From NCBI RefSeq assembly GCF_009184635.1, contig NZ_WELI01000001.1, positions 558,001-622,000 on the forward strand: a stretch of DNA of 64,000 nucleotides, given 5' to 3'. Positions within the stretch are counted from its first letter, which is position 1, and each line of letters starts with the position of its first letter. Origin of the DNA: Rudanella paleaurantiibacter. GTDB lineage: Bacteria > Bacteroidota > Bacteroidia > Cytophagales > Spirosomataceae. Positions 19,901 through 26,700 of this stretch are shown here, piece after piece. The position numbers and the translations under genes are program-made. The notes under the pieces were generated by a model. It had not been told where the DNA came from, searched no databases, and was given only the letters and a program-made list of their open reading frames with translations.

Positions 19901-22900
19901 GGAGTTTCACCTCAATACCAAAACGGCCGTTGTTCGTGATTGTGTTGTTGGCAATCAGGTTTGCCCCGGCTCCCGACTGTAAGCCGGTGACGCCGATACC
20001 ATTGTCGCCGTTGTCGGTAATGGTGTTCCCCGTGATGGTGACGCCCGATGCCGTACCGTCCTGCAACTCGATACCACAACAATTGTTGTTGGTGACCGTG
20101 TTGTTGACAATGTAGATGTTCTGCTTGAAGCCGTTCCAGATCACGATACCCCGGGCTGCCCCTTTCGAGTTGTCGTGGCCCGAGAAGGTTGAGCTCGTTA
20201 CCGTCACGCTCTGCACCGGACCGTTGGCGTAGAAGCCAGCTCCGCCTGAGTTGCTCAGCGACTGTACGTCGGAAACGACCAGGTTGTTGTTGCCCTGCGC
20301 TGCGTAGATACCAGCGCTGCTGTTGGGGCCGTTGCCCACATACTTCTGCACCGTCAGGTTGCGGATGGTCACGTTGGTGACTCCGCTATTGATCGAGATA
20401 CCGCTGCCGGTACCGCTCAGTCCTGTACCATCGAGGATGGTGGCGGTTTTGCTGGCTCCTTGCAGGGTGAGCGACTTGTCGATGGTCACTCGCTCGTTAA
20501 AGGTGGCCTCCGCTGCCTGAATCACGTCGCCCGCGTTAGCAGCATTGACTGCCGACTGGATGGTGGGGAAGAACGTGTTCTGCGTGAGGTTACGCACCGG
20601 ATCGAAATACAGCAGTCGGCCCACAGCCGCGTCGTCGGGCTTGTGGAACAGACGGGTTTCGAGCGTAGCACGCTGCGAAGCGTCGAAGGCTGAGGGAAGC
20701 GTTAGACCACCACCAATGTCGAACCGGTTATTCCGAATGTCGAGGTCGGTAGCCCAGGGGCCCATGGTCGTAATTGCTGATGAGACGCCCGCGTAATCAC
20801 CGAACGGCGAGCCATAGCCTGAGCTGGCACCGGTGCTGTTGTCGAGCATCACAAACGTGCCGATTGCCGCGTTGAACTGGTTCTCAGAACCTGACGAACC
20901 AATAGTAAACGCGCCAAACTTGGCCCCGGCCGTGCGGTGGTTCAGGAACGCAATGGCCGTGCCGCTGTTGGGCGTCGACGAGCCGTTGAACGTATTACCC
21001 GAAATCGTTCCGCCCAATGTCTGCATTTGCGTGTCGGTCAGCGTAGCGCTGTTCGAGGCAATCAGCTTGGTGTTGACCGAGATATGCCGGTAGTCGGTAG
21101 CGGCTGCATTGGGCGTAAAGGTATTGCCCGTGATGGTGAAGCCCGCGTTGTTTTCGGCGCTGATAGCCCAGCGGTGGTTCGAGAACGTGTTGTTCTGTAC
21201 CAGCAGGGTTTTCGTGCCCGAAATACCGTTGTTCTGAATCCGCAACAGAGCGCCACTAGGTAGCACACCCGTAGTGGGTTGTGCAAATGTTCCGTTGAAG
21301 GTGTTGTTTGATACAGTGATATTACCTGCTCCCGGATTGGGGTCCGAAATCTGAATACCACCGCCACCAGCTGTGTTACCCTCGATGGTAATGTCTCCCT
21401 GGTTGGTAAACCGGGCGACTACATCGTGGTTGATAGCCGTAAACGAGTTGCCCTGACCAGCACCGCTGCCACCAATGATTCCCGAAGACAGGTCAATCTG
21501 GACAGCGGCCCGGAACGAGTTGCCAAGTGTGCTGTGTGCATTGACCCGGTTCCCCTGCACCACTACGCCCCCAAACCCGTCGTTGTCGAGGGTTGCAGTA
21601 GATAACCCTATATTGGGGTTGATAGCAATGGCGTTCCGGCGACCGTACTGCCCGCTGATGGGCGTACCTACTGGCGTGATGGTGTTGTTCAGTACGCGCA
21701 GGTTCGAGCGGTCGTTGCCGGTGGTGTGGATAGCCGAGTGCGTCTTGCTCAGGTCAACGGTGAAACCGAAGTTCTGAATGGTCACATCGGCTGAGGCTAC
21801 CGTGAAGAGTGAGGCCAACGCTGAAACCGGCACCGTACCCGTAAAGGTCACATTGGTGCTGGTGCCCTGACCGCTGAGCGAAAGCGGCTTGTCGATTATC
21901 ACCATCTCGTCGTAGGTACCGGCGGGTACATAGATGAGGTCATTGGGGCTCGCTGCCGAAACGGCGGCCTGAATCGTAGCGTAGAACAGATTCTTGGTCA
22001 CGTTCTGTACCGGGCAGCCGCCCCCTGTACCCGTTACGGTAGCGGTGGCCGTAGCCGAGCAACCGTTGGCGTCAGTTACTGTAACTGTGTACGTGCCGGG
22101 TGTATTTACGGTAGCCGTGGCTCCGCTTGCGGTAACAGCTGCCGGACCGGTAAACACATAATTGGCCGCCCCGGCTGGGGTAGCGGTCAGTGTAATGGTT
22201 GGCGCTCCGCAGCCCAGTGTTCCGCTCGGCGTGAGCGTAGGCGCAGTACCAAACGAGTTCACGGTAACCGTGACCGTGGTGAAGCTGGTACAGCCGCCCG
22301 CGTTAGCTCCCGTCACCGTATACGTGGTGGTGCTGGTCGGGTTTACGGTAATCGAAGCGGTATTAGCCCCTGTGCTCCAGGTGTACGATACCGCACCGCT
22401 TGCCGTAAGGCCCACACTGGACCCGTTACAAATGGCCGTGGCCGAGGGCGAAACGGTAACCACCGGCGGGTTCTGATCAACCGTAATGGTGATGGTCGCC
22501 GAACTCGATACGTAACCGGTCGTATTCACCACGACCGAGTGTGGCCCCGCCGTATTGACGACAGCCTGATTGCTATTCTGGGCAACGGGCGTAGCACCCG
22601 CGCTAAATGCGTACGTTGTTGATGCGTCAGTTGCTGAAGCAGCCGCCGTGATGGTTGCCGAAGTCAGCTCGCAGTTAAGCGAGTTGCTGCTGGCGAGCGT
22701 AACGGTGTTCTCGAAACCTGTGACTGTCAGGTTATCAATCGCGATCTTCGGACGGCTACCCGTAGAGCCTACTGGCGTTCCTCCGTTGTAATAATAAAGC
22801 CGGAAGATTGCCTGGGCAGCATTATTAAATGCTGCTGGTAACTGCACCGATACGTTTGCAGAGCCAGCGACATTGTTGGTTGCCGTGTAGTCGGCGTTCA

Positions 22901-23405
22901 GGTCTGTAAAGCTGGCACCGTTGTCGGTTGACCCATACACTTTCAACGTGCCTTTACGATCCCCGGCAGTGTTAAACACCGTTGACGCATCGAACGATAG
23001 CGTTCCGGCTTTAAGGCCAGTAAAGCTTACGTAGAAGTCAACGGCTATACTTGTCGTGTTATCACCGGTACCAGTGGATAGTAAGACTAATGTTCCTGTC
23101 CCCCTCTGTAAGCCCCCCGAAGAACCAGTCGTAAAGGATGTACTGGTAAATGTGGTACGAGTTGGGTCAGGAACTGATGCCGAACCGCCTATGGGGACTC
23201 CTTTGAATCGGTTGGCTTCTATGCCAGTCGCAAAGTCGTTCGTCCAGTTAGCGATATCTGCAAAGGTAGCTGTGTAAGATAACCCAGGTTGAGAGGCTAA
23301 AGGTACGGGGGTTTGTGCTTGACCACTGCGCGCCAAGCATAAGGAGAGCAGTACCAACAGGCACGTCAGAAGACGGCCGGTTGGCGGTCGTAGTAGGTGA
23401 GACAT
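10962..23405 (-). CDS. Giant T9SS-exported beta-helix / PKD-like / putative-Ig repeat protein
   Basis: 4147 aa from the ATG at 23405 (an upstream in-frame ATG at 23465 would put 20 polar residues before the leader, so I reject it). The signal peptide (LLTCLLVLLSLCLARSGQAQ) is followed by a jelly-roll-like domain (about 45-235). Three PKD/Ig-like repeats follow (about 235-460). Next is a very long right-handed parallel beta-helix tract (about 465-2190) of NNT/GNT-type turns with two near-identical segments. About a dozen PKD-like repeats of the type AS.VLSCS.TSVTLTA follow (about 2190-3260). Four putative-Ig domains interleaved with cysteine-bracketed modules (about 3270-4065) precede a T9SS sorting domain ending KVVRQ. 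The fold suggests a surface adhesin or a polysaccharide-binding or degrading fibre; no catalytic residues are recognisable. It is monocistronic, with a terminator downstream. Confidence 0.85.
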   Translation of the reverse strand: MSHLLRPPTGRLLTCLLVLLSLCLARSGQAQTPVPLASQPGLSYTATFADIANWTNDFATGIEANRFKGVPIGGSASVPDPTRTTFTSTSFTTGSSGGLQRGTGTLVLLSTGTGDNTTSIAVDFYVSFTGLKAGTLSFDASTVFNTAGDRKGTLKVYGSTDNGASFTDLNADYTATNNVAGSANVSVQLPAAFNNAAQAIFRLYYYNGGTPVGSTGSRPKIAIDNLTVTGFENTVTLASSNSLNCELTSATITAAASATDASTTYAFSAGATPVAQNSNQAVVNTAGPHSVVVNTTGYVSSSATITITVDQNPPVVTVSPSATAICNGSSVGLTASGAVSYTWSTGANTASITVNPTSTTTYTVTGANAGGCTSFTTVTVTVNSFGTAPTLTPSGTLGCGAPTITLTATPAGAANYVFTGPAAVTASGATATVNTPGTYTVTVTDANGCSATATATVTGTGGGCPVQNVTKNLFYATIQAAVSAASPNDLIYVPAGTYDEMVIIDKPLSLSGQGTSTNVTFTGTVPVSALASLFTVASADVTIQNFGFTVDLSKTHSAIHTTGNDRSNLRVLNNTITPVGTPISGQYGRRNAIAINPNIGLSTATLDNDGFGGVVVQGNRVNAHSTLGNSFRAAVQIDLSSGIIGGSGAGQGNSFTAINHDVVARFTNQGDITIEGNTAGGGGIQISDPNPGAGNITVSNNTFNGTFAQPTTGVLPSGALLRIQNNGISGTKTLLVQNNTFSNHRWAISAENNAGFTITGNTFTPNAAATDYRHISVNTKLIASNSATLTDTQMQTLGGTISGNTFNGSSTPNSGTAIAFLNHRTAGAKFGAFTIGSSGSENQFNAAIGTFVMLDNSTGASSGYGSPFGDYAGVSSAITTMGPWATDLDIRNNRFDIGGGLTLPSAFDASQRATLETRLFHKPDDAAVGRLLYFDPVRNLTQNTFFPTIQSAVNAANAGDVIQAAEATFNERVTIDKSLTLQGASKTATILDGTGLSGTGSGISINSGVTNVTIRNLTVQKYVGNGPNSSAGIYAAQGNNNLVVSDVQSLSNSGGAGFYANGPVQSVTVTSSTFSGHDNSKGAARGIVIWNGFKQNIYIVNNTVTNNNCCGIELQDGTASGVTITGNTITDNGDNGIGVTGLQSGAGANLIANNTITNNGRFGIEVKLPNGTGATSGDGSIVVENNTVTRSTAITDARDIGGIVVIRRGFVIGNNNVDIPTGVVVRNNTVSGYQQPSTSDGFGIVVEGIGHTVQNNSVQNNDVGIQQQAGHGPYAANAITDGDQSNLADSYFGRGNSPATCGNTVSGNTFSGNGVDARNVGNVLGVELVTNTNTGQKFCSIQSAIDAAGTQTGHTLQVSPGTYSEQVLVNKGVRIVGSGTPSPVLNFTGTVTGKPTIFDVSADGVSIEGLTFSVDLAKLKSAIIASGASIDNIAIKNNTINGYGTPASGTYTDRNAVSVNFNGNTAYRVATGGVNSVTFTGNTVTGTAPASYFRSGISADEVSGTFTGNTLTSINQDIQIRFNSVGAVTISNNTLNGGGVEFAEPNAGSGQITIASNTFNAAFANAAAPNTAVLRLKNNQAGRTVVVEGNTFSQHQWGISQENFNTVTYNNNTFTPLANSTTFRHLTVNTKSISSNSPDIVLGNQSATLTNNTFNGSGTPGGTGVAFYNHDTDNPTFGTITFGTTGNANTFNAGISTFIRVDNSTGPSATGASSPFTGAAGFPEYGGSIRPTNMGPWTPNIDIRNNRFDLGSGAQLPSTFNASQRATLETLLFHKPDDAAVGQLIYFDPVRNLTQNTFFPTIQAAVNAANVGDVIEAAEYTFNERVTIDKSLTLQGASKTATILDGTGLSGTGSGISINSGVTNVTIRNLTVQKYVGNGPNSSAGIYAAQGNNNLVVSDVQSLSNSGGAGFYANGPVQSVTVTSSTFSGHDNSKGAARGIVIWNGFKQNIYIVNNTVTNNNCCGIELQDGTASGVTITGNTVTGNGDSGIGLTGLKGGAGANLIAGNTISNNGRFGIEIKNPNGTGTTSGDGSIVVENNTVSFAASPSMNNRDHAGISVYRRGMLPNNTEGYPDVPTGVVIRNNTVTGFQHQNQVSAPTESEGFGIVIEGRNHTVTGNTLNNNNIGIQQQGGLHPAANYVANNAGDGLQDAGASPAYFGRGNSPTVCNNTVDANNFSGNTTDVRYSGPAAFTVTALAASATACIGQPVELSAQTLNGTAPYSFTWAAPAGATVNATNLSAVTGTLSASGTQTFTVNVQDTYGCATSATVVVTGKPLPVATLVGPAEICTGNSLTLTAGGGVSYVFSPNVVSSTGNTAVINTAGVYSVTATNSDGCTASKSLTVTESAAATATLSSATLTCAQTSVTLTATGGNSYTLSDGQTNTTGIFSVSTAGSYTVTVTNAGGCTATASSSVTLNNTQPTLTISPSATTICAGTSANLTASGAVSYTWSTGVSTAAISVSPTATTVYSVTGTNAIGCTGTASVTVTVNSIPDVTVAVSPSQTVCAGTSVTLTANAPAGSTYRWAPGLINNTSASFAPLLPLNTTTTYSVTVTNAGCRTTISTQVTVNPRPTVSVSPAAASICSGQSVTLTANATGTGPFSYTWTNAPAGQQNNPFIVVEATGTYSVRVTDANGCTPLLPGVSGIVTIGLPAAPVVSSTNNFTACEGTPVSLSASCVTNTTARWRASDGTITNASTLSSPTTAGTYNYTVVCVASGIGYCESTSILATATVSAAPVVSLAGPALVCSGSSATLTASATTPGTTYVFSSNVVSSAGNTAVINAAGTYSVTATASGCSSTTSLTVGAGTTPTASLTNSGVLSCSNTTVTLTATGGTSYSLSNGQSNTTGIFTVSTAGTYTVTVGNGDGCTSTATTTVTSTTNAITATLVASGTISCANPSVTLTASPSGLASYVFSAGATQIGGSTGNTATVTTAGTYSVTITDAGGCSAVAQVTVMGSSTSPVASLTASGVLSCSTTFVALTASPAGAVSYAFSAGATQIGGSAGNTATVTTPGIYSVVITGANGCTTSASVTVMGSTTAPTVSLANNGTITCNNTSVTLTATPAGQGTYVFSAGATQIGGSTGNTATVSAGGTYTVVVTAANGCTASATTTVESATNAVNATLAASGTLTCAQTSVTLTATGGTSYSLSNGQSNTTGIFTVSTAGTYTVTVSNAGNCTATATATVMSSTAGPAVTIAAMPGTAVTMGQALTLTASGATGYTWSTGATTASINPPTSATGTFTYSVTGTAGNGCSGTATISITVSNTVAPACGSPAGTIGQPLALMEPIYNCQTGQIQFITVGGNGSPITFSAVGITGPTISCTAMVDGQVAVDIRNQSPNVQPFVLFATQNGVTVSYTWNALAACAGGMGNNSPTVVNPVGPQSATVGVPFTLNIGNVFSDMETPNSLVLSVSGLPAGLTFSGTTISGTPSFSGISTVTLRATDPGSLSTGATFTLTVSPASSTTVAPPANTAPTVANAVGPQSATVGTAYSLNVGSVFTDAQTPGSLVLAASGLPAGLSLAGTTISGTPSVSGVVTVTLTATDPGSLSASTSFQLTVSPAASTTTNPPVGGPLAATVVSYNCQTGAIVFGSTGGNGSAVEYLAIGITGWTTNTNHVIEAGLRADPKPVTVRVRQNGVEGTAFVFDFGAFCSGNPQPPTNTAPTVANAVGPQSATVGTAYSLNVGSVFTDAQTPGSLVLAASGLPAGLSLAGTTISGTPSVSGVVTVTLTATDPGSLSASTSFQLTVSPAASTTTNPPVGGPLAATVVSYNCQTGAIVFGSTGGNGSAVEYLAIGITGWTTNTNHVIEAGLRADPKPVTVRVRQNGVEGTAFVFDFGAFCSGNPQPPTNTAPTVANAVGPQSATVGTAYSLNVGSVFTDAQTPGSLVLAASGLPAGLSLAGTTISGTPSVSGVVTVTLTATDPGNLSGSTSFQLTVSPATSGTTTPPAPASCGSPANTLGGALQITGVADVNCQTGTFRILTSGGDGSAISYANIVGLKNADPNNCLRSLDNQDLINAVNNPSSDINPFQLRVTQGATISNTFSFNFKGVCTGGARVASETAAELEVTVMGNPTSAESVEVEVRGVGSEAVTLRVVALQGQSVSNQLVTPASGVARGRVKLGESAGTYLLQVSTPTRTKTVKVVRQ
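11583..13000 (-). repeat. 567-bp tandem repeat inside the giant gene (two full units plus part of a third)
   Basis: Units start at 11583, 12150 and 12717, each offset by exactly 567 bases (189 codons). A unit encodes one cysteine-bracketed module and one putative-Ig domain. By eye the copies differ at only a few synonymous positions, which indicates recent duplication or homogenisation. It is also a likely misassembly point. Confidence 0.9.
17464..17945 (-). repeat. Beta-helix segment duplication, copy 1
   Basis: About 482 bases match 20023-20504 at a constant offset of 2559 bases without indels. I count about a dozen mismatches by eye, nearly all silent, so the encoded beta-helix segment is almost identical in the two copies. 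Confidence 0.9.
20023..20504 (-). repeat. Beta-helix segment duplication, copy 2
   Basis: Partner of 17464-17945; it encodes the same run beginning TFNERVTIDKSLTLQGASK and continuing through VTNNNCCGIELQDG. Flanking beta-helix sequence on both sides is related but clearly more diverged. Confidence 0.9.
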
Positions 23406-23656
23406 AAAACGGTAGTAAAATTTAGACAAATTGAATGTGGAATACAGATGTATTTGTTCTCGCAATATTGCGTAGAAGACGCGATATTATAAAACAATTA
23501 AAGCCTGAACGGAAACTTTTTCTGGTAGTCGGTTGGAATAATATATATGGCTGATTGTCAATATTTTCAATCCCAATAGGGTGTTGATTAAATTGATAGA
23601 ATTATAAGGGTAGTATACAAAAAATCCGTATTTATCCTTAAGTAAATAGCAAGAAA

Positions 23657-23683
23657 AAAGCCCCTCGATTTGAGGGGCCTTTT
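23657..23683. terminator. Terminator of the extracellular nuclease gene
   Basis: AAAAGCCCCTC and GAGGGGCCTTTT form a short GC-rich stem bounded by A and T runs, about 25 bases past the stop codon of the minus-strand gene that ends at 23709. The upstream stretch (23406-23650) is AT-rich and appears empty. Confidence 0.75.
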
Positions 23684-23708
23684 CTCGTTTTTACGCAAAA
23701 AACGAAGA

Positions 23709-26700
23709 TTACTGCTTCACAATTTTCACCGTCTGCTTCTGCGTACCGGTAGTAACCTGGAGTAGATAAATACCCATAGCGTTACCCAACTCAATGCGCT
23801 GACGCAGCGTGCCTTGTACCGGTTGGGCCGTGTGTTGGTTAATTACGCGTCCCCCGGCCGTAGTCAGCATGAAACGAACGGCTTCCTGACCGGCTCCGCG
23901 TACGTCGACTTCAACATCCTCGCTCGTGGTAGGATTACCCAGTACCGTAACGTTCAGCTCACCGGCTGCTTCGCGGGCGATCCGCGCCGGAGCAGCTGTA
24001 CAGTACTGCTTGAAGTTAAAGCTAAAGGTGTTGCTCTGTACACCACCCTGGCTAACTCGCAGACCAAACGGACCAATATCTGACGAAGCCGTGTTGATAG
24101 CCCGCAACAGATCAGGACCGTCGACACCACGCAGACAGTTGTTGGGGTCGGCATTGCTCAGACCGACAATGTTTGCATAGCTGATGGCACTACCGTCGCC
24201 ACCGCTGGTCAGAATCCGGAACGTACCCGTCTGACAATTTACATCCGCTACACCTGTTACCTGGAGCGACTGACCAATAGTGCTGGCCGAGCTGCCGCAG
24301 GTGGTTGTGCCCGTTGGTGGGGTCGTGGTGGTACCTGAGCCAGGGTTGGCGCAGAAAGCACCGAAATCAAACGTGATGCTTACGGTAACACCGCTTTGGG
24401 TTGCCGAGATGGTCAATGGTTTGGCATCGGCCCGTAGACCCGCTTCTACTACACCGGTGTTGCTGGTAGCCGAAGCCCGCTGCACACCGACTGCTGAGTA
24501 GGTGATGGTCGTACCGTCGCCACCTTTGGTGTTGAAGGTAATGTCGCCCGTAGCACAGTTGTAGGTTGGCGGCAGCAGAGCCAGCGCCGAACCCGACGGT
24601 GGGGTGGTGGTAGTACCTGAGCCAGGGTTAGCGCAGAAAGCGGCAAAGTCGAACGTGATGCTTACGGTAACACCGCTTTGCGTTGCCGAGATGGTCAACG
24701 GTTTAGCATCGGCCCGCAGACCCGCTTCTACCACACCGGTGTTGCTGGTGGCCGAAGCCCGCTGCACACCAATAGCCATATAGGTGATAGTGGTTCCATC
24801 GCCACCTGTGGTGTTGAAGGTAATATCACCTGTCGAGCAGTTGTATGTCGGTGTCAGCAGAGTTAGCGCCGAGCCTGAAGGCGGAGCTGTGGTGGTGCTG
24901 GCAACTGGGCTAACCGTGATGGCAAACGTTACCGACGCCGAGAGGCTACCGGGGTCGGTGGCCGTAACGGTTACGTTGACTGTCCCCGACATCGAAGGCG
25001 TACCTGTGATAACCCGCGAAGTTGCATCGAAGCTCAGCCCGTTGGCGGGCAAGCCCGTAGCTGCATAGGTAAGGGCGTCGTTGTTGGGGTCTGTGAATGC
25101 CGGAACCGTGAAACTGTAGGCAGTACCTACTGTAGCTGATTGCGGTGCTACCGAAGGCGCTATCGGAGCCAGGTTCTGCTGGGGAGCCGGGCTAACCGTG
25201 ATGGCAAACGTTACCGACGCCGAGAGGCTACCGGGGTCGGTGGCCGTAACGGTTACGTTGATTGTACCCGTTGTCGAAGGCGTACCCGTGATCGCACGCG
25301 AAGTTGCGTCGAAGCTCAGCCCGTTGGCGGGTAAGCCTGTGGCCGCGTAGGTAAGGGCGTCGTTGTTAGGATCAGTGAACGCCGGAACGGTGAAGCTGAA
25401 AGCCACCCCTACCGTTGCTGACTGTGGAGCTACTGAAGGCGCTACCGGAGCCAGGTTCTGCTGGCTAACTGTCACGCTAACCGTTGTGCTGGTCGTTTGG
25501 GCAGTAGGCGACGTAGCATCCACGGCCGTTACCGTAAACGTTTGTACACCAGCCGACAGACCAGATACCGAAGCGGTATTGCCACTTGGCGTGATGGTGC
25601 CGGGGCCGCTAAACGAGTAGGTGTAGGGCGACGTACCACCGGTTACCGTGGCCGACAGCGTGGTGGTACCCGAAGTGGTGATGGCGCTTGGCGAGGCCGA
25701 AGCGGTCAGTGTCAGGGCCGTTACCGGTGCTGCAAAAGCGAAACGAGTCAGCGACGGATAGTGATCCGACGTTGAGTTCAGGTAGTTGGCAACGATCGGG
25801 CGAACCGACGTTGTGGCGTTGGTGATCGTGTTGGCAAACAGTTCGTTCGATACCATGATGTGGTCGATGGCGTCGGGGTAGCCGCCCGTGGTTGAGCAGG
25901 CACTCTGGTTGAATACGCTTGTTACCACCCGGTAGTTGTTCGCATCATCTACAAACGGTTTGTAGGGCGATGGGTTGCCTACCGCAATCGAAACATCAAC
26001 GTCGTCGTTGTAGTCACCTGTCAGAATAACGGCATCATTCGGGAAGTCAGCATCCATCCGCTGCTTCAGGGCGTTGAGGTCATATACCCGGCGGGCCAGA
26101 TCTTCAACGGCCGAGCCTGACTTGGCGTGGATGTTGATTACCCGCACCCGGCGTGTAGCTCCGTTGATATTTACGTCAGCCGTAAACAGGAATGGGAAGC
26201 GGCCCGAAGCCCAGAAACTGCTGTTGTTTCCGGTTGGGTAGTTGCTTACCGGGAAGTCGGTCAGGTACGCACGCGTTTCGCCGAGTACCGGTGTTACCGT
26301 GCTTGTTTTGTACACCACGCACACCCGCTGTCCAAAGGCATCGGGTGGGTTTGAGAAGCTGTACGAGTACCGGTCAGAGCAGATATACGAGTAGCTGCCC
26401 AACTGGCTAACGGTAGCCGCAAAACGGGGCAGGTCGCTGATTTCCTGGATGGCGTAAATATCGGCATTCAGGTTTTGCAGAACCGTCCGGACGTTGGTGG
26501 CCTGCTGATCGTTGTTCGAAGGACCGTTGGTCGGGTGTCCAAACCATTCCACGTTCCAGGTTACCAGATCGAAGCTGGTATCGTTGCCTGAGGTGGTACC
26601 GTCGCCGGCGCAGAATGAACCTGAAGCACCACCCGTAGCCGCGCCCGATACGTCGCGCAGAATCCGGCCCTGCAACTGCATGTTGTCGTTACCAGCTACG

